A stretch of 64,000 nt of DNA from Candidatus Cloacimonadota bacterium (lineage in GTDB: Bacteria; Cloacimonadota; Cloacimonadia; Cloacimonadales; Cloacimonadaceae). This document shows positions 34,426-43,252 of this stretch, piece after piece. Each line of letters opens with the position of its first letter. The stretch's first letter is position 1. The notes below the pieces were generated by a model. It did not search any database. It had not been told where the DNA came from and saw only the letters and a list, made by a program, of their open reading frames with translations. The translations under genes were made by a program, and so were the position numbers. Location: NCBI GenBank assembly GCA_020532545.1, contig JAJBAW010000005.1:25984-89983 (forward strand). The letters run 5' to 3'.

Positions 34426-35385
34426 TTACACGTCAAAATCTTCTCCGACAGCATTGGCAATCTGAGCATCCAGATCAGCCGATCCGTCCAAAGTGGCTCC
34501 TTCCAGATCAGCCGAACCATCCTCGCCGGAATAATCCTGGTCCTCAGGCCGCGAACGATTTTTCAAAGCATTGCAGTAGAACTGTGCCAAGGGCAGATAC
34601 AGCGTGCCATCGATCTTTTCATCTTTGGCAAAATCCAAAGTCATCTCGTAGTACGGGCCTTTCTTGGAACGAACAGCACGAGCCTTGATAACGTAGGAAA
34701 AGATGCTTTCTCCCAGGATTTCAGCGGCATTGCTGTATGTCTGATAGGACCGCACAAACTTTTTCCACACCGAGATGGACTTCCCATGAAAGTTATACTT
34801 CACAGGGAAAGCCCGATCCCCAAGAATTGCCAGGAAAGCCACTTCCGCGTATTCCCGACAACGGGGAGCCCCACCCTCCGGAGGAAATTTAGCTTCGTCA
34901 CAAAGGACACCGTACTTTTTCTTACCGTCCTTGGCATCGGTATACCAGCCAGTACAGGCAGCACTGTACGGAGCTTCGACTTTGGCATTCGGGCAGACCC
35001 CGTCGGTGGAGTAACAATCCGGCTTGTTTTCCCCTTCGCCATCAAATTTGGGGAAACGTGAGCGCCCCTCCCGCAGAATGCAGATAGGCAGCAAGACCAG
35101 CTCCTCCAGAAAACCCAGAGTGACGATAGGAGTCTTGTTGCTGATCATGCCCACAAAGTAACTGCCCTCTTTTTTCTCCCACTGCGGACGGTTGGTGACA
35201 TGCGCAGGCTGAATCAGCACTGCCTCAAACAGAGCCTCCCAGGGGCTGGCTTCATTGAATCCCATGATGGTCATGGGCTTATCCCCGATCATAATTTCTT
35301 TTTTACCGTCCGGTCGGATGGTCACCAGCTCCGTATCTGCGGTTGCTGCTACGAAAGTGGTAAGCCCTTTGTCCTCTTCTGCCAT
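34426..35385 (-). CDS. Possible ssDNA-binding/replication accessory protein
   Basis: 319 residues from the ATG at 35385 with AAGGAG upstream; the frame stays open to 35529 without a ribosome site. The middle is Cys-rich (PDCYSTDGVCPNAKV ... SAACTGW ... GVLCDEA ... PRCREYAEVAF), which may bind zinc as T4 gp32 does. The C-terminus is acidic and ends QIANAVGEDFDV, like SSB tails that recruit partners. It sits between sigma and HU-like genes in the replication module. The SSB role is inference from tail and context; no fold is recognised. Confidence 0.5.
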   Translation of the reverse strand: MAEEDKGLTTFVAATADTELVTIRPDGKKEIMIGDKPMTIMGFNEASPWEALFEAVLIQPAHVTNRPQWEKKEGSYFVGMISNKTPIVTLGFLEELVLLPICILREGRSRFPKFDGEGENKPDCYSTDGVCPNAKVEAPYSAACTGWYTDAKDGKKKYGVLCDEAKFPPEGGAPRCREYAEVAFLAILGDRAFPVKYNFHGKSISVWKKFVRSYQTYSNAAEILGESIFSYVIKARAVRSKKGPYYEMTLDFAKDEKIDGTLYLPLAQFYCNALKNRSRPEDQDYSGEDGSADLEGATLDGSADLDAQIANAVGEDFDV

Positions 35386-35481
35386 GATGCACTCCTTCTT
35401 GGTTAATTTGTTCCGACGGCTAAATCGTGAACAATATTGGTAAGGGCAGCCGTAATTTTTAAGCAACTGCCAGAAAAAAAG

Positions 35482-35515
35482 TAAGGCCACCAAGGACTTA
35501 TCCCTGGTGGCCTTA
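35482..35515 (-). terminator. Leftward terminator after sigma gene
   Basis: Stem TAAGGCCACCA / TGGTGGCCTTA; on the - strand it is followed by CTTTTTTTC. It ends the leftward sigma-factor transcript, so the gene at 34426 needs its own promoter or read-through. Confidence 0.8.
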
Positions 35516-35567
35516 AATGTTTGCGCCAAAATAGACGCAAACGGCTTGATTTTATTTTTTTTCTAAA

Positions 35568-36542
35568 CTAAATAAATGGAGATTCCACCCCTGCACGTTG
35601 GAAAAATACACGGACCTTTTCCAAAGCCTTTCTCTGCAGCTGGAAAATCCACTCCGTAGTACCCTTCCAACCAAAAGAACGGAACAGGTCGGAAACCTGA
35701 GACAACGTCAGCTTCGGCGTTCCGAATACTCCAAACCGATAAGTAATGACGACTTTCTCCTTTTCGCTGAGCACGGAACATCCGGGATTGAGAAGAAATT
35801 CCAACATCTGAATAACCCGACGTTGGTCTACAATCTCTTCCAGAGCAGGGGAATCCTCAGACAACAGGTACTCCCATTCCAAGGTGTCCGCTTCGTTGGC
35901 ATTCATCGCCCACGACAAGGTTCTCCCTGCCGGATAAGTGTCCTGAGAGAACTGCTGTGAGGTATCTACTCCTGGTTCCGTCCCCTCCTCGCCTTTAGAT
36001 TCCTCGGGAGCACCCGCCTCCTCTTTAAAATCGTCCTCTGTCAAAGGTTGAGCAAGAGCTTCCGCCAACTCCCTTCGGGCATGCCGCGGAATCTTGACCA
36101 CCCCATCGTTCATTCGGGACGTCTCTATCGCCTCTTTGAGGTACCAGGCGATATAGCTCGTGAATTTACTGCCTCGAGTAACATCGAACTTTTCTATGGC
36201 GGTGAGTACAGACACCACCATATTTTGCAAAGCATCTTCAAACAGGCTGGCACGCAGGGCATAATGCCGGCGCAGTAGGTAGGGCAACAGAAAATAGACA
36301 TTTAACAGAATGCAGTCTCGACAGCGAAATTTCCTGGGGGGTGAGGTTTCCGGAGCGTGGTACTCTAAGAGCCAGGCCTGAATCGCCTGATCCCTCTCCT
36401 TTCCGTAATAGACCGGAATGTCTGAAAAGGATAAATACCGTGAAATAAACTTTACGGTATCCGTCTCTCTAGGAGAAAATGCTTCGGAAACTCTGTTGCT
36501 GACATATGCACCACCCTGACTCTGAGTCTCTGCCTGTTGCAT
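35568..36542 (-). CDS. RNA polymerase sigma-70-family factor
   Basis: 324 residues, AGGAGG before ATG. Region 2: SLFEDALQNMVVSVLTAIEK followed by FDVTRGSKFTSYIAWYLKEA, the classical FDpxRGxkFsTYAxwwIr stretch that contacts the -10 element. KIPRHARREL follows as the start of region 3. Region 4: VLSEKEKVVITYRFGVFGTP, then the helix-turn-helix LTLSQVSDLFRS. The ~90 residues between are acidic. It can reprogramme host RNA polymerase or serve the phage's own enzyme at 43737. Own terminator downstream. Confidence 0.85.
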   Translation of the reverse strand: MQQAETQSQGGAYVSNRVSEAFSPRETDTVKFISRYLSFSDIPVYYGKERDQAIQAWLLEYHAPETSPPRKFRCRDCILLNVYFLLPYLLRRHYALRASLFEDALQNMVVSVLTAIEKFDVTRGSKFTSYIAWYLKEAIETSRMNDGVVKIPRHARRELAEALAQPLTEDDFKEEAGAPEESKGEEGTEPGVDTSQQFSQDTYPAGRTLSWAMNANEADTLEWEYLLSEDSPALEEIVDQRRVIQMLEFLLNPGCSVLSEKEKVVITYRFGVFGTPKLTLSQVSDLFRSFGWKGTTEWIFQLQRKALEKVRVFFQRAGVESPFI

Positions 36543-36614
36543 CGTACTGCCTCCTGCACAATCGTCTGTTAACTGAATAAGAACATCCCCTACTTATGTG
36601 CTGCCACCACAAAA

Positions 36615-36652
36615 AAAATTCTAAATTAATACATTGATTAATTTAGAATTTT
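36615..36652 (-). terminator. AT-rich leftward terminator
   Basis: Perfect 16-bp stem AAAATTCTAAATTAAT / ATTAATTTAGAATTTT with a 6-base loop. On the - strand it runs into eight Ts. It overlaps the last codons of the zinc-ribbon gene ending at 36643, so that gene is cut off from the sigma gene. Confidence 0.75.
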
Positions 36653-36954
36653 ATATTATTTTTCGCTACTTTGCAATATCTGGTACTGAAAGTTATCCAA
36701 AAAAAAATATGACAGGCCGGGCAAACCAGTACCAAAGTTTCCTGTGCCAGGGCTTTTTGCTTAGGGGACGCTCCCGGGCGTGTCAGCAGCAGAGAAACCT
36801 CATGCTCAGTGCCCTCCATGAGTGTGCCGCAGTTCGGGCACGTCACCACTTTTTCTGCTTCCCTCATCAGACAATCGAAGCATAAAAACCCGTTGTGCGT
36901 TTTCATAGCTTTATCCCCAAGTGTCAATACTCGGTTACATTTACAGCATTTCAC
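36643..36954 (-). CDS. Small double zinc-ribbon protein
   Basis: 103 residues with four cysteine pairs: MKCCKCNRVL, FLCFDCLM, VTCPNCGTLM and LVCPACHIFF, enough for two zinc ribbons. No catalytic motif. Such small ribbons in phages often bind nucleic acid or act on transcription. Last gene of the operon that starts further upstream with the nuclease, lysis and SNF2 genes, and closed by an AT-rich terminator. Confidence 0.6.
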   Translation of the reverse strand: MKCCKCNRVLTLGDKAMKTHNGFLCFDCLMREAEKVVTCPNCGTLMEGTEHEVSLLLTRPGASPKQKALAQETLVLVCPACHIFFWITFSTRYCKVAKNNIKF

Positions 36955-37003
36955 CGGGCCTCACTTTGCCTCTTACCAAGGCGCCCCTTTGGGGTCTTCA
37001 TAA

Positions 37004-38104
37004 TTAGCGTTTTCCACGGCACAAGTCCCAATAGCCGCACCATTGCGGATTACAGCACCAGGCCTCCGGGTCACAGCGAGGAAAAATCCCTGCGGAGATC
37101 TGCTTCGCCGCGTCCTCGACAATGTTCTCCACATGAGTAAATTCCCCCGGATCGAATCGATGCCGGAGTATACGTACGTTGCTCCCTACATCCTGTACCG
37201 GAGCCAGCAGATCAGGCAGAGCCTCCTGCCCCTCCTCAAGCTCCACTACCTTTTTCCGAGCTGCTCTGGGTTTTCTGGGTTTTTCCGAAGAGGAATCCTT
37301 TTTCGCAGAGCCCTTTACCAGGTTGTGGATCTCCACATTCAAAATCCCGGAACCCATGGAGTACAGATAAAACTGAAGGGAATTCTGCAGTTTCGTGGAG
37401 GCCCACTTCTTACCGGTAAATTTGTGGTCTCCCATGTGAAGCCCACCGTAGTCCAGAACATGCTCAGCCGTCATTTCTATGGCATAGGGTTTTCTGAGCA
37501 AGTCAATAAAGCCTAACACAGGAACCCCACATTTGGAAAGAAAATTCAACCGAACCTCTACTTCTTTTGGTTCGATAAACTGAGCAACTCCGGGTATATA
37601 GGAAGTTAGCAATTTATCGAGAGTTTGTGCTGTTTCGTCTCGCTCACTGACACTTACGGGTACATCCAGTTCCAAAATTTTCTCGTCATGGATGACCATC
37701 GCCAGATCTAATAGCTGCTTCTCATTAAGCAAGGGGGCTTTGCGAATCTTGTCCCCATAATACTGCTCGAAAGCTGCATGTCCCGAAATGCCGATAACAG
37801 CTGCGTACCCGGGAGGCCGCCGAATTCCGAGAATGTACCGAAGGTAGTACTGATAGGCGCAGCGCTGCAGCATCCCTATCTGGGAAGGTGACAAGTACCC
37901 TTGAGGCAGGGTGTAAGGACTTTTGTTTTCCAGAAGTCCGTCCTTGTCCCTCTCTCCCGAAGCCCCTAGAGCCTCGGGAGAAGGCGTCTCCGTACTCAGT
38001 TCTTCCAAGGGAGCTTTTTTCGATCTTTCCTGCTGTTCCTGAGCCTGCGCCGCTACCGCGATTTTCAATTCTTCAACAAGGTCCTCTTCCAATTCTACAC
38101 TCAT
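37004..38104 (-). CDS. RecB/AddB-like PD-(D/E)XK nuclease
   Basis: 366 residues, AAGGG before ATG. An acidic ~75-residue leader, then YLSPSQIGMLQRCAYQYYLR (the family's N-terminal motif with Cys), GISGHAAFEQYY, PVLGFIDLL (catalytic Asp), MGDHKFTGK (the E/D-x-K motif) and QNSLQFYLYSM. C-terminal cysteines CDPEAWCCNPQWCGYWDLC fit an AddB/Cas4-like iron-sulphur site. A second nuclease of this kind lies at 33138-34022, which suggests division of labour in recombination or host DNA breakdown. Confidence 0.75.
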   Translation of the reverse strand: MSVELEEDLVEELKIAVAAQAQEQQERSKKAPLEELSTETPSPEALGASGERDKDGLLENKSPYTLPQGYLSPSQIGMLQRCAYQYYLRYILGIRRPPGYAAVIGISGHAAFEQYYGDKIRKAPLLNEKQLLDLAMVIHDEKILELDVPVSVSERDETAQTLDKLLTSYIPGVAQFIEPKEVEVRLNFLSKCGVPVLGFIDLLRKPYAIEMTAEHVLDYGGLHMGDHKFTGKKWASTKLQNSLQFYLYSMGSGILNVEIHNLVKGSAKKDSSSEKPRKPRAARKKVVELEEGQEALPDLLAPVQDVGSNVRILRHRFDPGEFTHVENIVEDAAKQISAGIFPRCDPEAWCCNPQWCGYWDLCRGKR

Positions 38105-38107
38105 GGC

Positions 38108-38860
38108 TTACCCTTCCTGCGCTAAATTGTCAACCTGAGAGAGCAGCCGTTCCTGTCCCAGGTTATAGGAAAACAAAATGTAATCACCCAGTGCCTGACG
38201 AAAATTTTTAGGGTGGTTGTTGCTGGTACCGCCGAGGTAGCACCTCAGAGCATCTTCTGCAGGAGACTTGGATCCCGCTTGAAGAGCTCTGTCCATGTAA
38301 TGGCGCAGAATGTAGGCAGATGCCCGAAGGCTGCCCTCAGCCGTAAAAAGCTCTCCAATATGCTGAATTACTTTTTGGGTAACCAGGTTATCCGTGTGCT
38401 GCTTATGCACCCAGACAAAGGGGTTGACTTGCATCAATCCCAGGGACCCTTTATGAGAGACGGCATCCAGGCGGTAATCCGACTCCACATCGGCCAGAAA
38501 AAACAACAAGCCTTCGGGAAGATTGAATTCCCGTGCGGCCCTCTGTAGATGGTGAAAAATAGCCTGCGCGTCCTGTTCTGTCAGAGCGGGATTACGATGC
38601 TGCATGAAAGCCACAGCATTGCGATAATCAATCACGGCACCCGGACTTCCGGAGATCTTCTCCAGGTCCCGGAGAGAGTTCATGGAAGCCAGAGAAAAAT
38701 CCCCGGCATGCACTGGAGCTATGGGATTCTTTGCCGCCACCACCGAGAAGAGGCATACGATAAAGACAACCCCCAAGGTAGTGCTGCGTACGCAGAGGCC
38801 AGCATCCCGAAGCCCCGCCTGATACTGATACAAAAGCCACTGCAAAGGGTTTGTTTTCAT
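38108..38860 (-). CDS. Membrane-anchored lytic transglycosylase (SLT-like)
   Basis: 250 residues, AAAGG before ATG. A hydrophobic segment at ~27-43 (TTLGVVFIVCLFSVVAA) after a basic start acts as signal anchor. The catalytic domain has FFLADVESDYRLDAVSHKGS (the ES motif with catalytic Glu) followed by LGLMQVNPFVW, the SLT/goose-lysozyme-type signature. It cuts glycan strands of peptidoglycan and is the best candidate here for the lysis enzyme. Placement in the replication operon rather than beside a holin is unusual; no holin is obvious near it. Confidence 0.75.
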   Translation of the reverse strand: MKTNPLQWLLYQYQAGLRDAGLCVRSTTLGVVFIVCLFSVVAAKNPIAPVHAGDFSLASMNSLRDLEKISGSPGAVIDYRNAVAFMQHRNPALTEQDAQAIFHHLQRAAREFNLPEGLLFFLADVESDYRLDAVSHKGSLGLMQVNPFVWVHKQHTDNLVTQKVIQHIGELFTAEGSLRASAYILRHYMDRALQAGSKSPAEDALRCYLGGTSNNHPKNFRQALGDYILFSYNLGQERLLSQVDNLAQEG

Positions 38861-38943
38861 AGACGACCTTTCTGGTCTTCGAAAGCAAGAGAAGTGTTAA
38901 GGGGCCGTTTCGGACCCCCTAGAAAACCTGATGAATAAAATGG

Positions 38944-39051
38944 TTATTCGATAACCGGGGGAAGTTCCGAATCAGGGCCCCCGGTGGCCTTGCCGGTAAA
39001 CCGAGATACCAGCTTTTTACCTTCTGTGGTTGCTGCCATAGCCGCAAGCAT
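38944..39051 (-). CDS. Possible 35-aa ORF
   Basis: ATG at 39051, TAA at 38944, starting six bases after the SNF2 stop, which suggests coupling. Sequence opens MLAAMAATTEGKKLVSRFTG and is followed by an 80-base gap before the transglycosylase. Too short to judge. Kept because it fills the gap and keeps gene spacing regular. Confidence 0.3.
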   Translation of the reverse strand: MLAAMAATTEGKKLVSRFTGKATGGPDSELPPVIE

Positions 39052-39056
39052 TCCGG

Positions 39057-41279
39057 TCAGGTTGGTACTCCTACCCACCCCCCCTCATGCAACGGCATCT
39101 TCCTCAATCGAATAATGCTACGCTTCTCCGCCTCCTCTCTGCGGGCATGCCAAACACATTTCTCACTGTAGATGCGTATGGCCCGCTCCTGGCAATAAGC
39201 CTGTTTTTCACAATCTCCGCACACCAGCAGCTCGTGAAAAAACTCTTTGATATCCTTCTTCTCATCGAGCATTTTCAGTACGGTGAATTCCAGAGACACT
39301 GGACAGACCAGATCGTAGACCACGACTTTCTCTTCCTGCCCGATACGATAGTTACGATCCAAAGACTGCAGACGATCCTCAAGCTTCAGAGAGCGGGAGT
39401 AATAAACCATGTACTTGGCAGCATTCAGGGTAATAGCAATGCCTTGGCTGCTTTGCCCAAGAAAGACTTGCTTGGACGGATCTGTATTGAAAACCAAATC
39501 GCAGTCCGGAGTCCCCGCCAGGACGTAACCCATACCCCGTTTAAGCAGTAAAGCTTGGATGTCTTCCAGCTCCTTTTGGTAGTAAGCCCAGATAATGACT
39601 TTTTCTGTTCCTATCTCCTCGAGGATCTCTTCCAAAGCCTCCAGCTTAGGGTTGCTGGAAAAGGTGTAATACTCCCGTTTCGGTTTCTGAATGCCTTTTA
39701 CCTGATCGGTGCCAAACCATGCACATTTCTTCTGCCAAGGATAAATATCTTCATCCAGGCACTTCTCTAGAAATTCACAGTCATTGCAAGCTGTGTCATC
39801 CCGCTGTATTGGGAAAATGAAAAACCCGCTCATGACCTGAAGCAATTTATTGATACGCAAGACTGACATCTCCAGGGGGATACTCCGCCCCTGCAGCTCC
39901 ACAACTCCTTCTTCTACAATGTTGTTATAGATCCGTGTTTGTTCACAGGAAGGCCAATAGTAGCGACGAATAAACGTCCTATCCGGTAAATCCAAACAAT
40001 CATCCCGCTTAAATACCGCAATGTAGGGATCAATGTGCCGTTTGAGGTCATCCAGATTTTTAAAGCCTACGACCGCGTGTTTGTTGTACTCGCTGGTCAC
40101 ACAGTAGCGGGACTTAAATCTCCAGAAATTGGTATTGAGAATCGTCGGGTGCAGAACTGTAAAAGGCATGTAGAGGTCCAGCGGGCTGCCCAGGGTAATC
40201 GTGCCACTCAAAATGTAGCGATGAGCCGCCCTCTGTCCGATATTGTTTACTGCGGTGCTGCGTTTGGAATCATGCCCTTTGACGCGGTGGCCTTCATCCA
40301 TAATCAGAACGTCGTACTCCAGCTGGTTTGTGAAAAAATCGTAGTCTTCCAGGTAACTCAAATCATTGGCCAGGTAGCGACGCGCTTTAAGGATTTTAGG
40401 GCTTGGAATGCGATACTCGGTGCTGTCCATGCCTCGCACTGTAAATATCCTGCGCGTACGAGCCCCTTCTACTCCTTGCACGAAGTACCATTCACCTTCC
40501 TTCTCCAGTTGCACCTGATCGTCTTTTTGAATTTCTGATTTCCGCAGCACCTGGAATTGCCGGGCGCGTGACTCTACTGGAGTGACCGCTTCGTAGTTGG
40601 TGATCAGAACATCCCAAGGGTGCTTCCCAAGAATGTCTTCCCGAAGGGCCTTTCTTTTATCCGGACTACCCTCATACCGAAGGGGCACTTGTTTAGTGTG
40701 GAGGAGTGTTTCCGCCTCCCAGTTACGCAGGGCGATTTTGGGAGCGAGCACCAGCATCTTAAGGCGCTTCCCAAAAACTCTCTCGTAAGCCTCCAAAAAA
40801 TTCAAAGCAATGTAGGTTTTTCCTAGCCCGGGATCGGCCAGAATGGCCAGATAAGGCATATGCAGCATGGCCTCTATAGCTCTGAGCTGATGCGTTTTTG
40901 GAGGAAAGGTTTTCCAGAAAGGGGAAGTTATCTGCTCCAGATAATGCAGATCCCTTATTTGATCAGGTACCCCCTTAAGAATAGCCAGCGCCTGAACCGC
41001 TTGGGGGGAGGCTTTGGCCTTTGGGAAAAGGGCTTTAAAATCTTTTAATGCAAATAAGTTGGCGGGGTAGAATCTTGGAATGACATAGACAAGCTTCCCA
41101 CCTACCCGCTGAGTAGCTACCCCATGTATTTTCCTCGCGTTCGGATTGAGGGATGCGAAAAAGAAAGTGGCTGCACTTTCGCTATACAAGAGGATTGGAT
41201 CTTCCTCCAGGGAAAGTCTCTCCGAAGAAGGGGCAGGGTCCCTTGTCGGTACAGGTAGTTTTGGTATCGGAAATCCCAT
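39057..41279 (-). CDS. SNF2/DEAD-type helicase
   Basis: 740 residues, AAGGAG before ATG. Motif I YLAILADPGLGKTYIALNF, motif Ia LVLAPKIALRNWEAE, motif II VLIMDEGHRVKG, motif III RYILSGTITLGSP, then C-terminal helicase motifs KVIIWAYYQKELEDIQALLL, SSQGIAITLNAA and the arginine-finger region RLQSLDRNYRIGQEEKV, a classical SNF2 end. A cysteine cluster (CNDCEFLEKC) sits between the two lobes. It may move proteins on DNA or remodel forks in replication, recombination or early transcription. Confidence 0.8.
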   Translation of the reverse strand: MGFPIPKLPVPTRDPAPSSERLSLEEDPILLYSESAATFFFASLNPNARKIHGVATQRVGGKLVYVIPRFYPANLFALKDFKALFPKAKASPQAVQALAILKGVPDQIRDLHYLEQITSPFWKTFPPKTHQLRAIEAMLHMPYLAILADPGLGKTYIALNFLEAYERVFGKRLKMLVLAPKIALRNWEAETLLHTKQVPLRYEGSPDKRKALREDILGKHPWDVLITNYEAVTPVESRARQFQVLRKSEIQKDDQVQLEKEGEWYFVQGVEGARTRRIFTVRGMDSTEYRIPSPKILKARRYLANDLSYLEDYDFFTNQLEYDVLIMDEGHRVKGHDSKRSTAVNNIGQRAAHRYILSGTITLGSPLDLYMPFTVLHPTILNTNFWRFKSRYCVTSEYNKHAVVGFKNLDDLKRHIDPYIAVFKRDDCLDLPDRTFIRRYYWPSCEQTRIYNNIVEEGVVELQGRSIPLEMSVLRINKLLQVMSGFFIFPIQRDDTACNDCEFLEKCLDEDIYPWQKKCAWFGTDQVKGIQKPKREYYTFSSNPKLEALEEILEEIGTEKVIIWAYYQKELEDIQALLLKRGMGYVLAGTPDCDLVFNTDPSKQVFLGQSSQGIAITLNAAKYMVYYSRSLKLEDRLQSLDRNYRIGQEEKVVVYDLVCPVSLEFTVLKMLDEKKDIKEFFHELLVCGDCEKQAYCQERAIRIYSEKCVWHARREEAEKRSIIRLRKMPLHEGGWVGVPT

Positions 41280-41407
41280 TAACCGTCTCCTTGGCCGTTA
41301 AAAAGTATGGCGATCCCTCTGTGAAATTGAAGTCATGGACACAAAAAAAAACCCCGGAGAAAACTCCCTCCAAGGCTAAAAGCTTGCCCAGCTTTCACCG
41401 AGACAAC

Positions 41408-41419
41408 TTCTTATAACAA
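41408..41419 (-). promoter_or_regulatory. TTGTTATAAGAA motif copy 3
   Basis: Exact TTGTTATAAGAA on the - strand in the 240-base divergent gap, ~130 bases before the SNF2 gene. The rest of the gap (41280-41400) has no gene; it holds an A-run and a CCCCGGAG-rich stretch but no clear hairpin. Confidence 0.4.
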
Positions 41420-41473
41420 ATTAATCCTAATTTTTGTGGAGCAGACAACACTTAATAAAAAGGTAGGTCCTGG

Positions 41474-41488
41474 CCATTATCTAATAAG
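41474..41488 (+). promoter_or_regulatory. Candidate late promoter motif copy D
   Basis: CCATTATCTAATAAG, ~32 bases before the portal ATG. Best match to copy B at 7372. It would drive the portal-RNA polymerase operon. Confidence 0.4.
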
Positions 41489-41519
41489 CAAATACTCACT
41501 CTACTAGCCAGGGATACGT

Positions 41520-43244
41520 ATGTCAGACCTCCTGATGACCACGCCTACCGGGGTTTTCGGTTCCAAAACCGATACCCGATATACCCGTCTTTACAGCAAT
41601 CAATTTTTTGACTATCTCAGTGAGCAGTTGCCTCGAAACGTCAAAGAGATGTTTCGATGGTGTGAGCTGGTGTATTCAAACTCCCCCCTACTGGTCAATG
41701 GCATCAAAAAGTTGATCAACTATCCGATCACTGACTTTACCTTCAAAACCGAGGCAGAAGGCATCAAACAAGCCACTAAGGAGTTGCTGGATGCCCTGAA
41801 AATCGAGACGCATCTCATTCAGAACGGTTTGGAGTATTACATCTATGGGAATTCCTTCCGCAGTATGTATATTCCATTCACACGCTTCCTGATCTGTAAG
41901 TCCTGTGGTCATGCGGTCAATGTCCGGCAAGCTTCCTTCAAAATCAAAAAATTTGAGTTTGTCCTGAAATGTCCGAACTGCTCCAGAACGGGGATTGCAG
42001 AAATTCGGGATGACAAAATTTTCGATCTGACAAAAATCCGGATCATCTCTTGGAACCCCAAATCCATAGAACTCTCCACCAATCCGGTCACCGGGGATAA
42101 AACCATCTATTACACCCTGAGCCCTGGACTCCTGGCCTCCATTATGCGAGGGGACGTAGAAACTGTCGCCACAGTTCCCAAGGTGTATTTCGAAGCCGCT
42201 CGTAAGAGCCGAGCCATCGACATTACCAAGAATACTTTCCACTTTTCCGCCCCTTCCCTGGCCGGCATGCAAAGTGGTTGGGGGATCTCTCCCTTGGTAC
42301 CCTGCCTGAAACTGTATCTGTATATCTCTATCCTTCGCAAAGCCGTAGAAGCCATTGGCTTGGAACACATCACCCCCCAGCGTATCCTGTTCCCGGAACG
42401 AGCCACTACGGACCCTTCAGTCATGTCTCAGATGTCAGCCTGGAAGGAACAGATGTACCGGGCCCTGCAGATGTGGCGAGTAGATCCCAACTACGTCATG
42501 CTGGCCCCTATCCCGACAGGTGTGGTCAACGTCGGCAGTCAGGGACGAGCCCTGATGCCCACCAACGAAATCAAAGCCGCCGAGGAAGAGATGCTGCGAG
42601 CTCTGGATATTCCCCCAGAGTTCATCATGGGAACCACCAATCTGAACAACTCGGGAGTAAGCCTGCGCTTGATGGAGAATCAGCTGCGACCGTATATTAA
42701 GCAGCTTGAAGATTTTCTAGATTGGGTGGTCACCATGATAAATGCCCACTATGGCAAAAACTACTGTCAGGCCCGCTTTACCCCCTTCACTTTGTCGGAT
42801 GATGTCATGCAACGACAGCTGCTGCTTTCCGCAACCCAAACCGGTATGGCCAGTCGGGAATCCGTACAGGAAGCTCTACGCCTGGACCCGGATACCGAGC
42901 GGGAGCGTATGAAGAAAGAACAGCTGGACAATGCCCGTCTCAGTCGAGAAGTGCAGGAAGAAATCCACAAGATGGAAAATGATCCGGCAGCCATGGCTGC
43001 CGATGCTATGGCGGCCCAGAGTACCGGGACCATCGGGCAGTACGATCAGCAGCAGATCATTAACCATGCTCAGCAATTGGCTCAGCAGCTGGCCACTATT
43101 CCTTACGAAGAAAGGAAAAGCCAGCTCGCTCAGATGCAGGAGGAGGATTTCATTCTATGGGCGCTGGTTACCAAATTCCTGGAACGTGTCCACGAGCAGA
43201 ATCGAGCCGAGCGTAAAGCTGAAGGCTCTCAACCTATAGGATAA
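41520..43244 (+). CDS. Portal protein with inserted zinc ribbon
   Basis: 574 residues. Portal features: FFDYLSEQLPRNVKEMFRWC and LVNGIKKLINYPITDF at the start, YYIYGNSFRSMYIPF, WNPKSIELSTNPVTG, LRALDIPPEFIMGTTNLNNS and the long helix ending in a Gln-rich tail (EEIHKMENDPAAMAADAM). Between residues ~125 and 160 lies a zinc ribbon, LICKSCGHAVN ... LKCPNCSRTG, in the wing region, which is unusual. The portal forms the dodecameric DNA channel at one capsid vertex and works with the terminase at 23942. Confidence 0.75.
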   Translation: MSDLLMTTPTGVFGSKTDTRYTRLYSNQFFDYLSEQLPRNVKEMFRWCELVYSNSPLLVNGIKKLINYPITDFTFKTEAEGIKQATKELLDALKIETHLIQNGLEYYIYGNSFRSMYIPFTRFLICKSCGHAVNVRQASFKIKKFEFVLKCPNCSRTGIAEIRDDKIFDLTKIRIISWNPKSIELSTNPVTGDKTIYYTLSPGLLASIMRGDVETVATVPKVYFEAARKSRAIDITKNTFHFSAPSLAGMQSGWGISPLVPCLKLYLYISILRKAVEAIGLEHITPQRILFPERATTDPSVMSQMSAWKEQMYRALQMWRVDPNYVMLAPIPTGVVNVGSQGRALMPTNEIKAAEEEMLRALDIPPEFIMGTTNLNNSGVSLRLMENQLRPYIKQLEDFLDWVVTMINAHYGKNYCQARFTPFTLSDDVMQRQLLLSATQTGMASRESVQEALRLDPDTERERMKKEQLDNARLSREVQEEIHKMENDPAAMAADAMAAQSTGTIGQYDQQQIINHAQQLAQQLATIPYEERKSQLAQMQEEDFILWALVTKFLERVHEQNRAERKAEGSQPIG

Positions 43245-43252
43245 CGATTGCC

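Noticed and set aside
36568..36590. Fifth copy of the TTGTTATAAGAA motif before the sigma gene
   Set aside because: Only ATAAGAACAT is shared and its orientation is opposite to the sigma gene.
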